Of a stretch of DNA of 64,000 nucleotides, positions 1 to 9,927 are shown piece after piece. The stretch spans positions 4,326,916 to 4,390,915 of the forward strand of contig NZ_LGUF01000007.1 of assembly GCF_001274725.1 (NCBI RefSeq), written 5' to 3'. Numbering within the stretch: the stretch's first letter is position 1; the number at the start of each line of letters is the position of its first letter. The notes beneath the pieces are model-generated. The model did not search any database and was not told where the DNA came from. It saw nothing but the letters and a program-made list of their open reading frames with translations. Source of the stretch: Sporosarcina globispora (GTDB lineage Bacteria; Bacillota; Bacilli; Bacillales; Cytobacillaceae). The translations under genes were made by a program, and so were the position numbers.

Positions 1-660
1 TGCTTTTTTCACTTCAGGATTCTTTTCTTTCTCAGCGTTTTTCTCAAGTTCCTCTTTCGCTTCTTCAACCAGCTTGATTTCCTTCTCCTGTTTTTGAGCC
101 AATTCCATTTTCTCGCCTGGAATCATGTATAAGAGCACTGACAAACCCAGAAAAGCCAAAAACATTAAAAGAGGTTTGGGATGAATGAAAATCTTCTTCC
201 TGCCTAAAACCTGATGGTGCACCTTTTTCATATGCTTTACTGCATCTGCAAGCTGCAATCCTGCCAGAATTCCATCATCCTGAAGGAAGGAATGAGCTGT
301 AATGACCCTGTCTTCAGCTACATAAGTGTTATACAATGATGCAGCTTCTAGCATGTCAGGCCGCTTTTTCCAACTTCGCAAAGCCGCGAAGAAAGCTGAG
401 AGCAGTAAAATCAGCAGGAAATAGTTTTGCAGAAATGGGATGACAAAAAATCTTGCTGCAATCATCAGAAATAAGGACAAGACCGCAGCCGATAAAAGGA
501 ATATCTGAAATTCCTTCACTATCAGCTGAAATAGGACCTGTCTTCTTACCGGTTTTAAAATTCTAAGATATTGATTGCGGTTTTCCACCGATATCATTCC
601 CTTATTAAAAATTTCGGGCAATCTCCTCATTTGTAAGAAGTGATTTGCCCGAATAAACAT
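1..660 (-). CDS. Membrane protein with coiled tail, partial (continues past window start)
   Basis: An open frame of 220 codons runs from ATG at 660 to the window edge without a stop, so only the N-terminal part is visible. The start lies five bases after the stop of the upstream permease and is preceded by an AAAGGG-type ribosome binding site. A GTG 24 codons further in, also with a purine-rich site, is an alternative. Residues about 55-95 form two strongly hydrophobic segments, a third lies at about 170-185, and after that the chain becomes Lys/Glu-rich and probably coiled. The arrangement of an N-terminal membrane block followed by a long charged region recalls DUF4175-type proteins, but this is only a resemblance. 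I do not recognise the gene. Context suggests it works with the ABC transporter encoded just upstream. Confidence 0.75.
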   Translation of the reverse strand, partial: MFIRANHFLQMRRLPEIFNKGMISVENRNQYLRILKPVRRQVLFQLIVKEFQIFLLSAAVLSLFLMIAARFFVIPFLQNYFLLILLLSAFFAALRSWKKRPDMLEAASLYNTYVAEDRVITAHSFLQDDGILAGLQLADAVKHMKKVHHQVLGRKKIFIHPKPLLMFLAFLGLSVLLYMIPGEKMELAQKQEKEIKLVEEAKEELEKNAEKEKNPEVKKA

Positions 661-665
661 AAAAA

Positions 666-1514
666 TTAACCCTTTTTCATATTGGGACGGAGTTTTTTAA
701 TGCTAAGAAGCACAGCTCCAATGAATATCAATGTGTATGAAATTAAATATGAAATCCACAAAGGAAATTCAATGCCTGTTGACCTTGTAATTTCATTGGT
801 CATTTCCGGCTCAAAGGTACTCATCAGAATAATGACCGGATTGAGCATAGCCGGAAAATATGCAAGAGGGTTTGTAGGCTGAGTCCCTGTATAGCCATAT
901 GCATTGGTTAATTGCATAAATATCAAAGTCAGGAATGCCGTTCCGCCTGCTAGAAACAAAGTAACTCCATAGGTCGTAACCATTGAGACAATTGTTTTTC
1001 TTATGAGCGTTGAAAATAAGACCCCGAGGCTTCCGTAAACAAGGATGGTGAATAAATAAAAGCCCATTGTCGTAAGCAGCTGACCTGGAGAAATACCTCC
1101 AAATAAAAAGACAAAGCTATAAAGAGGCAAACTTGCCGCAATAAGCAAAATTAAATATGAAATCGAGGAGAACAGCTTGCTCAGTATAATGCTTGAAGAA
1201 CTCTGGGTTGTTGTGAGCATAATATTTAATGTTTGCCGCTCCCTTTCACTGCTGATAACACCTGCCGTTAAGCCAGGTGTAATAAACAGAATTAAGCCAA
1301 GCTGCAGTATAGATAGAACCATAAACATTGTCCGGCTCTGATCTGGTTTAAAAAAGCCCTGCATGTTATTTGACAATGATTCTATAAAAATAAAACCAAC
1401 AATGATTAGCCCTAATGCCAAAAGGTAAAAGAGAACCCCAAGGTAGCTTTTAAAGCTGCGGAAGCGGAGCTTAAATTCTTTATTCAGGACTGGATTTACG
1501 ACTAAATTCTTCAT
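666..1514 (-). CDS. ABC-2 type transporter permease
   Basis: This 282-residue protein has about six hydrophobic segments, a short charged N-terminus and a KKLRPNMKKG tail. That is the architecture of the NatB/NosY-type ABC-2 permeases, which pair with a separate ATPase. A conserved-looking SSERERQTLNIML stretch near residues 88-100 resembles the cytoplasmic coupling segment of this family. The ATG at 1514 overlaps the stop of the ATPase gene, so the two are probably translationally coupled. The substrate cannot be read from the sequence. The neighbouring secreted protein suggests a cell-envelope role, which is inference. Confidence 0.85.
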   Translation of the reverse strand: MKNLVVNPVLNKEFKLRFRSFKSYLGVLFYLLALGLIIVGFIFIESLSNNMQGFFKPDQSRTMFMVLSILQLGLILFITPGLTAGVISSERERQTLNIMLTTTQSSSSIILSKLFSSISYLILLIAASLPLYSFVFLFGGISPGQLLTTMGFYLFTILVYGSLGVLFSTLIRKTIVSMVTTYGVTLFLAGGTAFLTLIFMQLTNAYGYTGTQPTNPLAYFPAMLNPVIILMSTFEPEMTNEITRSTGIEFPLWISYLISYTLIFIGAVLLSIKKLRPNMKKG

Positions 1515-2446
1515 GTCAGCTCAACTCCCTTTGTAATTTCCATAAAGACATCTTCCAGATCTGTTTCCGCTTCCGCAAAACTGGTGATCGCTATATTATT
1601 TAAAATGGCCCTTTTCAGCAGTTCTGTTTGTTCTTCAGGTGTCCCTTTGTAAGTGAACTGGAAGGTTACATTATCCTCCAGTAAAGTCAATTTAAATACA
1701 TTGGGATCATCTTCAAAAAAGGAAACGGCCTTTTCTAATTCACTGTGGACTTTCACGCTGATAAGTCTTTCTCCTCTCAGCTGCGCCTGAATATCAGCAA
1801 CAGACCCCTTGGCCACCAGTTTTCCCTGGTCAATAATGCCGATGGTATCGCACATTTCTGCAAGCTCAGGCAGAATATGTGAAGATATTAAAATCGTTTT
1901 ACCCATGCATTTGAGTTCTTTTAAAATTTCCCTCATTTCAACCCTTGCTCTCGGATCAAGTCCTGATGCAGGTTCATCCAGAATCAGCACTTCTGGATCA
2001 TGAATAAGACATCTGGCCAGGCAGAGCCGCTGTTTCATTCCTCTGGATAAAAGGTCTACATATGACTCCCTTTTATGTGACAAGTTGACAAGATCGAGAA
2101 GCTGCGGAATCAGCTTCTCACGTTCTGCAAAAGGTATGCCGTAACTTGCACCGTAGAAGTGCAGATACTCATCAGCCTTAAGCTGGTCATAAACCCCGAA
2201 GAAGTCCGGCATATAGCCAATCTGCTTCCTCACAAGCTTTGGCTCCTTTTGGACATCATACCCGTTAACGTAAGCAGAGCCCGAAGTGGGGGCAAGTAAG
2301 GTTGCCAGAATGGAGAAGGTTGTAGATTTTCCTGCACCATTCTGGCCGACAAAGCCAAATACACTGCCTTTTTCTATATTTAAATTTAATGAATCAAGTG
2401 CTGTAAATTTCCCGTATCTTTTCGTTAAATCTAAAATTTCGATCAT
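1511..2446 (-). CDS. ABC transporter ATP-binding protein
   Basis: This is a 311-residue ATPase subunit. Walker A (GQNGAGKST) is at residues 34-42, the signature LSRGMKQRL at 133-141, and Walker B (VLILDEP) at about 153-159, followed by the D-loop ASGLD and a switch His in ISSHIL. The C-terminal 90 residues are the regulatory tail seen in CcmA/NatA/GldA-type ATPases. It should energise the ABC-2 permease encoded downstream, and overlaps of four bases on each side link it to both neighbours. It is unlike the missing ylmA of the B. subtilis sig-ylm cluster in position, so I do not assign a symbol. Confidence 0.9.
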   Translation of the reverse strand: MIEILDLTKRYGKFTALDSLNLNIEKGSVFGFVGQNGAGKSTTFSILATLLAPTSGSAYVNGYDVQKEPKLVRKQIGYMPDFFGVYDQLKADEYLHFYGASYGIPFAEREKLIPQLLDLVNLSHKRESYVDLLSRGMKQRLCLARCLIHDPEVLILDEPASGLDPRARVEMREILKELKCMGKTILISSHILPELAEMCDTIGIIDQGKLVAKGSVADIQAQLRGERLISVKVHSELEKAVSFFEDDPNVFKLTLLEDNVTFQFTYKGTPEEQTELLKRAILNNIAITSFAEAETDLEDVFMEITKGVELT

Positions 2447-4836
2447 TTTGCCACCTCCCCTTTTATCGTAACAGCCGGCAGCTGAACGTAAGGATCTCCC
2501 TGTGCTGATTTATTAAGCTTCAAGATAAATTGACCATCTTTTGAAACATACTGGATTAAGTCGTCTTTACTTGCCAGTTTTATGCTCCTTTGATCTGGTT
2601 CAATCGGCAGCCAGTCACCTGTTTTATGGTTTTTTATCGAATACTGTACGGCTTGGCTATTAATCCTTACCAATATCTCTTCTAATTTATATGGCTTCTC
2701 TTTTAGCTGCTTCGGAAGGCTGAGAATATATTCATATTCTCCGTCTTCAAGCATCATTTCTCCATTCGTGCTGCCCATGCCTTTTTCATAAATCTGGCCC
2801 TGAATCACATTCCAATCAGTTGCCATCATTCCATCTTTCAGCGTAAATGATCCGGAAAACTCATTTATGGCCTCAAATGGCTGAAGGATCAGATTTGTGT
2901 TATTTTGTTTTTCTTTCTTCCCCCTCATGGTTACATCAATTATTGAATCCTTTGTAATACCTGCAAGAATCGGCTGGGCAACATCCCCAAGCAGGAATGT
3001 AGTGGAGGCGTATTCAAGTTTTTCTCTTCTCAATCTATTGATATCATTTTGCCCATTGGCAGGGTATGCCCCATTGAAGGTGCCTCCATATGGCCTGCTC
3101 AGGAGGGACTGTTTTATTGTTTTATCTGCTTTTATTGTCTCACCTTTCTTAATTGGCCCTAATTTAATTGCTTCATTGCCTGACCAAATATATAATTCTT
3201 CAAAATCAAAATCCATTTCATTTTTGATTGTTCCAGTTAATTTTTTGTCCTTAAGTGTCAGGTCCGCAGTAAACTTTCCATTTATTTCAGTTTGAGCCTT
3301 TCCGTAAATCGTTCTGGATGACCAATATTCCACCTCAGGAAAAATAACTTCATTGTTTTTTACTTTTTCAGCCATGATCCCGCCTCTGAGGGGATCTGAT
3401 GAAGTAGAATTGTTTGAGTAAACTACAGCATTAAATTCACCTTTTGGCATTGAGAGGATATATTCCCCGCTTTTATTTGATAATAGGGTTGAAGCCTGAT
3501 AACCAGTCAGGAGGCTGTTATTCACTTTATAAATTCCCATCTGGTTCAGCTGAGGCTGAGACATTCTGTCTTTCGCGCCCATTCCAAAAACAGCTGCACC
3601 CATAAATAGCGCAAGCGATGGAATGATCCACCAGGAGTGTTCTCTTTTATCAAGTTTTCTTAATACAAAGTAAAGTACTGGCACTATCAAAATAATATAT
3701 CCGGCAAAAAGGCCTATGAGCTGCCCGATTGAAAAATTGGATGCAGGGAAAAATTCATTCACCTCTGCAAATTCCCAGTAAAGCTGGTCCAGATAATCCT
3801 GAGAATATGGGCTAGATCCGCCACCTGCACCTGATGCATGTTTAATAAAGTCTGCAAACCACGCGTCATATCCCTGCCATGAAGATAAAGGCTCATCTCC
3901 AAGTGAAAACGCTGTCTGCAAAATCGTCCCGCTTCCATACTCCTTTTTCACTGCCGCAGGAAGATCGCTACTTTCAGCGATAACTTCCGCTTCCTTATCA
4001 ACCGGACCAGTAAAGAAGTTGAGCTTTTCAAACCCCGGTTCCTCTCCCTTTGCAGCCTGCAGGAATTTCACTGCACCTGACGCCTCATTTTCTGGCTTCA
4101 TTGGAAGCAAGGAATATAACTCTCCATAGGCGCCGCTTGCATCAGGTCCTCCTCCGGCAATTAATGTTCCTCCGCTATAAACCCAGTTCTTTATGGCTTT
4201 TTGCTGTTTTTCATCAAGCTGTGAGATCTTATATTCATCAATCAGCAAATAATCCAGTGTTTCCAGTCCTGTTGAATCATCTGGCAAATCTTCCTTATTT
4301 AGTTCAATCATAGATTTGGAAGGAATAGTTCTTAGCTCTTTTACACGGTCATAGTTTTCACTGAGAACCCCAATTACTTCGGTTGTCATATCTATAAATT
4401 TCGGCTTTAATGTATTTTCGCCTTTGAAATTAACCTTGTTCCCGCCTTTCCAATCCCCTTCATAAAGAGTCAGCAAAGGAATGTTCTGATACATGGAAGG
4501 GTGGTCCTCCGTCATGCCAGGTATGGAAACAAGGTATTCCTTGGCAGTTCCGGCAGGAAGCTCTACTTTTATGGTAACCGCACCGCTTGTATTGTAAGAT
4601 GGATGGTAACTGATCAGCAAATCCCCGCTAAATGCATCACCTGAATTTTCCATCTTAATCCGCAGAGGAAACCCTTCTCCCCTTTTCACTTTTCCGCCAA
4701 AGCCCTCATTTAAAGTAACTTTGATGTCTGTGCTGGCAGCTTCTGCTGATTGTAATGGATGAAACATAAACAATAAACAAAATAAAACCATGATGACCAC
4801 TTTTAATCTTTCGCGCAACCTAATCTCCCCCATCAA
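2443..4836 (-). CDS. Large secreted/membrane protein with a GATase-like domain, ABC-associated
   Basis: This 797-residue protein begins with a signal sequence (positively charged start, hydrophobic residues about 12-30, AEAAS near the cleavage site). An extracellular beta-rich domain follows to about residue 150. Residues 155-330 look like a class I amidotransferase-like or GldG/IFT52-like fold (LDYLLIDEY, then a WVYSGGTLIAGGG strand-turn) without an obvious catalytic triad. Two membrane segments lie at about 370-392 and 402-420, and an exposed beta-rich C-terminal half follows. It is the first gene of an operon with an ABC ATPase and an ABC-2 permease. I do not recognise a named homologue. 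By analogy with ABC systems that carry a GldG-like subunit, it may be their envelope partner (inference). Confidence 0.7.
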   Translation of the reverse strand: MMGEIRLRERLKVVIMVLFCLLFMFHPLQSAEAASTDIKVTLNEGFGGKVKRGEGFPLRIKMENSGDAFSGDLLISYHPSYNTSGAVTIKVELPAGTAKEYLVSIPGMTEDHPSMYQNIPLLTLYEGDWKGGNKVNFKGENTLKPKFIDMTTEVIGVLSENYDRVKELRTIPSKSMIELNKEDLPDDSTGLETLDYLLIDEYKISQLDEKQQKAIKNWVYSGGTLIAGGGPDASGAYGELYSLLPMKPENEASGAVKFLQAAKGEEPGFEKLNFFTGPVDKEAEVIAESSDLPAAVKKEYGSGTILQTAFSLGDEPLSSWQGYDAWFADFIKHASGAGGGSSPYSQDYLDQLYWEFAEVNEFFPASNFSIGQLIGLFAGYIILIVPVLYFVLRKLDKREHSWWIIPSLALFMGAAVFGMGAKDRMSQPQLNQMGIYKVNNSLLTGYQASTLLSNKSGEYILSMPKGEFNAVVYSNNSTSSDPLRGGIMAEKVKNNEVIFPEVEYWSSRTIYGKAQTEINGKFTADLTLKDKKLTGTIKNEMDFDFEELYIWSGNEAIKLGPIKKGETIKADKTIKQSLLSRPYGGTFNGAYPANGQNDINRLRREKLEYASTTFLLGDVAQPILAGITKDSIIDVTMRGKKEKQNNTNLILQPFEAINEFSGSFTLKDGMMATDWNVIQGQIYEKGMGSTNGEMMLEDGEYEYILSLPKQLKEKPYKLEEILVRINSQAVQYSIKNHKTGDWLPIEPDQRSIKLASKDDLIQYVSKDGQFILKLNKSAQGDPYVQLPAVTIKGEVAK

Positions 4837-5015
4837 TAATCGAAAGTGTCAGCCCGTTTCTTTTTCTATAGGGCAGTCTTTAGAACTATAAATAATTGCC
4901 AGTTTGGTGACTTTTTCGTAATATAGACGCAGCTTACTGACAAAAAGTTCCTGAGTTTATTCATTTATTTTTTCGTCATATGTATTTTCATGAAAAGCTC
5001 CATTCATATAGTGTA

Positions 5016-5043
5016 ATTTTACACCATAAAGTATAATTTTCAA
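5016..5043 (-). promoter_or_regulatory. Candidate sigma-A promoter of the ABC operon
   Basis: On the minus strand TTGAAA (5038-5043) and TAAAAT (5016-5021) are separated by 16 bases, just after the ftsY terminator. The match is fair but the region is AT-rich, so chance matches are likely. The remaining 290-base spacer between ftsY and the 797-residue gene shows no other gene. Confidence 0.35.
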
Positions 5044-5080
5044 AGTATTTTATATATTTTACTAATTCACTCCCATAATA

Positions 5081-5115
5081 TAAAAAACAGCCGGTGAACT
5101 CACTCTCCGGCTGTT
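5081..5115 (-). terminator. ftsY terminator
   Basis: The minus strand carries AACAGCCGG, a 11-base loop, and CCGGCTGTT, followed by a TTTTATA run, directly after the ftsY stop codon. This ends the smc-ftsY transcript and separates it from the ABC operon. Confidence 0.85.
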
Positions 5116-5126
5116 TATATTAAAAA

Positions 5127-6131
5127 TTATTCTTCCTCTTCTTCTGCTGCTTCTTTTTCAACTATGTCTGCAAAAAGCCCATAAACATACTGCTCTGCAT
5201 TGAATTCCTGAAGGTCATCCATTTTTTCTCCCAAGCCTACAAATTTCACCGGAATTTCCAGTTCGTTTCTGATGGCGAGAACGATGCCGCCTTTTGCCGT
5301 TCCATCAAGCTTTGTGAGCACGATACCTGTAACGTCAGTTGCTTCCTTGAAGGTCTTGGCCTGAATCATGGCATTTTGCCCAGTTGTAGCGTCAAGAACA
5401 AGCAATACCTCGTGCGGTGCACTTGGCACTTCCCTTTCAATTACACGCTTAACCTTCTCCAATTCTTTCATCAGGTTGACTTTGTTCTGCAGACGTCCTG
5501 CTGTGTCACAGATTAAAATATCGGCATTGCGAGATTTTGCAGATTGAACGGCATCATACATGACAGCAGCAGGATCAGAGCCCGCTCCCTGCTTAATGAC
5601 ATCAACACCGACACGTTCACCCCACACCTCGAGCTGTTCAATTGCGCCCGCACGGAAGGTATCGCCTGCAGCAAGCAGGACATTTTTCCCTTCACTTTTG
5701 AACTTATGGGCAAGCTTTCCGATCGTAGTCGTTTTCCCGACTCCGTTAACACCAACAAACAGGATAACTGTGAGTCCATCCGTCTGAATATTTAATTCTG
5801 TGGAGGTTTCTCCTGCACTTTCATAAATGTCTACAAGCTTTTCTGAGATGACAGCTTGCACCTCGCGCGGATCCTGGATATTCTTTCGCTTTACTTCCCT
5901 TCTTAGTTCTTCCACCAGTTCCATTACAGTGTCAAAACCGACATCTGCCCCAATTAAGATTTCTTCCAGTTCCTCAAAAAAATCCTCATCCACTTTGCGG
6001 TATCTGGAAACAAGGTCATTTACCTTATTTGAAAAATTATCGCGTGTTTTTGTTAAACCGTCTTTAAACTTTTCTGTAACACTATCTGTCTGCTTTGTGA
6101 TTGTTTCTTTCAGTTTTTTAAAGAAACTCAA
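5127..6131 (-). CDS. ftsY: Signal recognition particle receptor FtsY
   Basis: FtsY is the membrane-docking GTPase for SRP-ribosome complexes and pairs with Ffh. The N domain (four-helix bundle) covers the first 100 residues. The NG GTPase core shows G1 [10 protein letters not shown], the insertion-box [12 protein letters not shown]3 DTAGR and G4 TKLDG. The acidic A domain is very short, as usual in Bacillus. I chose the TTG at 6131 (product MSFFKKLKE...) because AAGGAAG sits eight bases upstream and it matches the start of B. subtilis FtsY; a GTG at 6140 overlaps that site. The C-terminus ends in an unusual run of about ten mainly acidic residues. It lies downstream of smc as in B. subtilis, but ylqB-ylxM-ffh do not follow here. 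Confidence 0.97.
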   Translation of the reverse strand: MSFFKKLKETITKQTDSVTEKFKDGLTKTRDNFSNKVNDLVSRYRKVDEDFFEELEEILIGADVGFDTVMELVEELRREVKRKNIQDPREVQAVISEKLVDIYESAGETSTELNIQTDGLTVILFVGVNGVGKTTTIGKLAHKFKSEGKNVLLAAGDTFRAGAIEQLEVWGERVGVDVIKQGAGSDPAAVMYDAVQSAKSRNADILICDTAGRLQNKVNLMKELEKVKRVIEREVPSAPHEVLLVLDATTGQNAMIQAKTFKEATDVTGIVLTKLDGTAKGGIVLAIRNELEIPVKFVGLGEKMDDLQEFNAEQYVYGLFADIVEKEAAEEEEE

Positions 6132-6206
6132 ATTTTTCACTTCCTTCTTAAAAACTATATGTATAAGTGCGGAACAGGTACTATACGCTGTCCCGCAAAA
6201 AGAGTT

Positions 6207-9200
6207 CTACTGAGTAATTAATTCCCTGGTTTCTTCAAGACGTACAGAAACCAGTTTGGAAACGCCGGATTCCTGCATCGTTACACCGTATAAAACGTCG
6301 GCTTCTTCCATAGTTCCTTTTCGATGAGTAATGACGATGAACTGGGTTTCATCGCTGTACCTCTTTAAGTATTGGCTGAACCTTTGGACGTTCGCTTCAT
6401 CCAAAGCTGCCTCGACTTCATCAAGGATACAGAACGGAACAGGGCGGACTTTCAAAATGGAGAATAACAGTGCAATTGCTGTAAGCGCCCTCTCTCCACC
6501 AGATAATAATCCAAGGTTCTGCAGCTTCTTGCCCGGAGGCTGTGCAACGATTTCCACTCCTGTATTCAATAAATCTTCAGGCTGGGTCAAACGTAAATCT
6601 GCTCTTCCGCCCCCGAATAAAGATTGGAAAACGGACTCAAAATGAAAACGGATCCCTTCGAACGTTTCTTCAAAACGCCTTTTCATTTCAACATCCATTT
6701 CGTCAATCACTTGGAATAGCGTATCTTTTGCTTCCTGAAGATCTGTTTTTTGTTCAAGAAGGAATTCATAGCGTTCTGATACTCTTTCATATTCTTCAAT
6801 TGCTCCGAGGTTCACAGACCCAAGCTCTTCTATTGCCAGCTTTATCAGCTTTACTTTTTTTCGAGCTTCATCAATCTCAATCTGCAGCGGATATTCTTCT
6901 TTCGCCGCTTCAAAAGACAGCAGGTACTCTTCCCTTAAATGATTCAGCCTATTTTCAAGCTCTACATCCAGCCGGTTCTGCTTAACTTCCTCATCTTTCA
7001 GGACTTCGACCAGACCTTTATGCTGACGTTTTAATTCTTTTGCCTCAAGTTCAAGGTCCTCTAAAGATGTTTGAAGCTTTAAGCGCTCATCCCTTCTTGA
7101 AGAAATTAAATCAAGCGTTTCATTCTTTTCTTTAAGCTTTTTCTGTGCTTCCTCTTCCAAATGCTGCTCCCCTGAAGAGCTGTTCGTCATTTCAGAAGAA
7201 AGGAGCTCTAAATCTTCTTTTACAGTCTTGAACTTTTCCTCGTTATCTGCTAGTTCAGAAATTATTACAGCAAGCTTGTCCTCAGAATGATTCAGCTGCT
7301 CACTCTTAGAAGCAAAGCTGATTTTCAGCTCATTAATTTCAGATACCACTGTTTCCTTTGAAGTCTGCTGAGTATTTTTTCTTTCTGTTAAAGCGTTAAT
7401 CTCATGATCAAGGTCAGCTATTTGTTTTTGCTGCTCTTCCAATAGAGATGCAAGCTCACTCTTTCTGTTCAGCAGTCTTTCTCTATCTTCCGAAAACTGA
7501 GCTTTGTCCATATCATAAAGAGATAAACGCTCATTAATGCTTTTCTCCTCAAACTCCACTTCTAAGAGCTCGCCTTTTACCTTCTGTTCCATCAAACGGA
7601 GGTCTTCCCCTGTTTTCCTAAGCTGTTCAATGCGGATATCCTGTTTTTGAATCTCGCTTTTTTGCAGTTTCACTTGTTTTTCGAGATTAGCTGTTTTGGA
7701 TTCCATGTCAGCAATTCGGGACTTCAGCTCTTCAAGTTCACCTTTACGTGAAAGAATAGAAGTGCTTTTCTGTTTTACAGCACCTCCAGTCATAGAGCCT
7801 CCGGGATTAACCACATCACCATCAATTGTAACAAGTCTCACACGGTATTGAAGCAGCTTTGCCAGTTCATTGGCTCCTTTAAGATCCCTAGCTATAACCA
7901 CATTTCCTAGCAAGTTTTCAATCGCAGGCTGATGCCTGCCTTCAAACTGGATCAATGAAGCAGCTTCACCAATAAAAGCATGGTGGCCTTGAACAGATTG
8001 CAATTGGCCAGTGCTAAGCTTTTTCCCCTTCACTACACTTAATGGCAGGAAAGTGGCTCTGCCATATGAATTCTTTTTCAAATATTGGATGGCATTCCTC
8101 CCATCCTGCTCATTCTGTACGATGATGTGCTGCATGGCACCGCCAAGGGCAGTTTCCATCGCAGTTTCGTACTCCTTTGGCACCTGAATTAATTCCGCTA
8201 CGGCTCCTTCAATTCCCTGCAGCCTGCTCCCGCGGGCTTTCAATACTTCTTTTACCCCTTGGAAAAAGCCTGAAAAATCTTCTTCCATTTCTTCAAGCAT
8301 TTCCTGCCTTGATTTTGCCTGCTGCAAATACTGATATGCCTGATACAATGTTTTTTCCTGCTTTTGATAATTATTCTTTAATGATTCAAGCTTGCGGTCT
8401 TCATTGCGGAATACATGTACCTGATTCTCTAATTCCTTTTGCAGGTTCTCAAGGTTTGATTGTATCTTTTGTTTTTTCTCTTCAATTTTATTGCGCTCAG
8501 CAATATACTTCTCGTTGTCCATTTCAAGCCTTGAACTGCGCTGTCCCTGCTGGCTCAGCTGCTGATCAATATTCTGCAGTTCGTTTCTTAAAGCTGCCTG
8601 GCTGTTCAGCACTTCAATGTAATCACTTTTAAGCGATTCAATTTTTTCTTCTGTATTTTCACTGAAGAGTTTGAGCTGATCCTGCTTTTCCTTTAATGCC
8701 TTTTGAAGCTTAGTTGCTTCTGCCTTCACTTTTTCCCTGAGAGCTGACTGTTTTTCACTTTGCTCTTTTAGCCCAGTTATTTTTAGAGAAAGCTCTTCTA
8801 AATTCCTATGGAGCTGATCTTTATTTTGGCTCGCATTTTTCTTTCGCTCTTTCAGGACTTCTTTTCTGCCCTCCAGTTTCTCCAGCTCTTCACTGGCATG
8901 AAGGAGCACGTCCTGCAAATCACTTACTGATTCATCAATCGCAGCAATATGATCCTTTAACTCTTCCATTTTTGCCTCTTTGTTCTGAATAACAGCCGAT
9001 AGCTTCATTTCATCTTCAGTATGCAGCTCTAGCTGGCGGGAAAGCTGTTCCCATCTGGAATGCAGGTCCTCTATCTCATAAACAGTAAGGGCAACTTCTA
9101 TTTTCTCCAGCTCTTCCTTCTGCTGCAGATAATCTTTGGCAATCGAAGCCTGGATTTTCAAAGGCTCTACCTGGCTTTCAAGCTCATGAAGTATATCATT

Positions 9201-9773
9201 CACCCTGTTTAAGTTATCCTGAGTTTCGGAAAGTTTACCTTCCGCTTTTTTCTTTCTTGTCTTATATTTAAGAACACCTGCAGCTTCTTCGAAAATCGTC
9301 CGGCGCTCTTCTGCTTTGCTGTTTAATATTTCTTCGACTCTGCCCTGGCTTATGATTGAAAAGGCTTCCCTCCCCAGGCCTGAATCCATAAATAAATCAA
9401 CGATATCTTTTAGTCTGCATGTTTGCTTATTGATTAAGTATTCACTGTCCCCTGATCGGTAGACCCTTCTTGTTACACTGACTTCGCTGTAATCAATCGG
9501 CAGACCCTGGTCACCGTTATCAAGTGTCAGCGTCACTTCAGCAAAGTTCTGCGCCTTCCGGGAATCACTTCCTGCAAAAATGACATCCTCCATTTTTGCA
9601 CCGCGAAGGGATTTAGCCGATTGTTCGCCCAATACCCAGCGGATGGCATCTGTTATATTGCTTTTCCCGCTTCCATTAGGACCAACAACAGCAGTGACAC
9701 CAGGAACAAAATCAACAGTTATCCGCTCAGCAAATGACTTAAATCCAATAACATCAAGCCTTTTTAAAAACAA
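6207..9773 (-). CDS. smc: Chromosome segregation ATPase SMC
   Basis: This is a full-length SMC of 1188 residues. The N-terminal head carries Walker A GPNGSGKSN (about 32-40). Two long coiled coils, rich in Glu/Lys/Gln, flank a hinge domain at about 510-670 containing the glycine-rich VNPGGSMTGG stretch. The C-terminal head carries the signature LLSGGERALTAIALL and Walker B FCILDEVEAALDE. With ScpA and ScpB (not in this window) it condenses and resolves newly replicated DNA. It starts at ATG 9773 and is followed by ftsY after about 75 bases. Conserved order rnc-smc-ftsY. Confidence 0.98.
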   Translation of the reverse strand: MFLKRLDVIGFKSFAERITVDFVPGVTAVVGPNGSGKSNITDAIRWVLGEQSAKSLRGAKMEDVIFAGSDSRKAQNFAEVTLTLDNGDQGLPIDYSEVSVTRRVYRSGDSEYLINKQTCRLKDIVDLFMDSGLGREAFSIISQGRVEEILNSKAEERRTIFEEAAGVLKYKTRKKKAEGKLSETQDNLNRVNDILHELESQVEPLKIQASIAKDYLQQKEELEKIEVALTVYEIEDLHSRWEQLSRQLELHTEDEMKLSAVIQNKEAKMEELKDHIAAIDESVSDLQDVLLHASEELEKLEGRKEVLKERKKNASQNKDQLHRNLEELSLKITGLKEQSEKQSALREKVKAEATKLQKALKEKQDQLKLFSENTEEKIESLKSDYIEVLNSQAALRNELQNIDQQLSQQGQRSSRLEMDNEKYIAERNKIEEKKQKIQSNLENLQKELENQVHVFRNEDRKLESLKNNYQKQEKTLYQAYQYLQQAKSRQEMLEEMEEDFSGFFQGVKEVLKARGSRLQGIEGAVAELIQVPKEYETAMETALGGAMQHIIVQNEQDGRNAIQYLKKNSYGRATFLPLSVVKGKKLSTGQLQSVQGHHAFIGEAASLIQFEGRHQPAIENLLGNVVIARDLKGANELAKLLQYRVRLVTIDGDVVNPGGSMTGGAVKQKSTSILSRKGELEELKSRIADMESKTANLEKQVKLQKSEIQKQDIRIEQLRKTGEDLRLMEQKVKGELLEVEFEEKSINERLSLYDMDKAQFSEDRERLLNRKSELASLLEEQQKQIADLDHEINALTERKNTQQTSKETVVSEINELKISFASKSEQLNHSEDKLAVIISELADNEEKFKTVKEDLELLSSEMTNSSSGEQHLEEEAQKKLKEKNETLDLISSRRDERLKLQTSLEDLELEAKELKRQHKGLVEVLKDEEVKQNRLDVELENRLNHLREEYLLSFEAAKEEYPLQIEIDEARKKVKLIKLAIEELGSVNLGAIEEYERVSERYEFLLEQKTDLQEAKDTLFQVIDEMDVEMKRRFEETFEGIRFHFESVFQSLFGGGRADLRLTQPEDLLNTGVEIVAQPPGKKLQNLGLLSGGERALTAIALLFSILKVRPVPFCILDEVEAALDEANVQRFSQYLKRYSDETQFIVITHRKGTMEEADVLYGVTMQESGVSKLVSVRLEETRELITQ

Positions 9774-9927
9774 CCTTGCTCCCCCTCTGTCTCCTTCAAG
9801 TTTCTATTCTTTGATGTCAGAGTTACTTGATTGCAGTCTAACGGGCATTAAGCCCCACTCAAAGACTTAAGTATACTACATAATTAAGCAATAGCAGGCA
9901 TAAATGCCCGTAAGGCCCGCTAGCAGA

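Noticed and set aside
6542-6985. Long plus-strand frames opposite smc (also at 8177-8632)
   Set aside because: Antisense shadows of the smc reading frame; no start context and no recognisable product.
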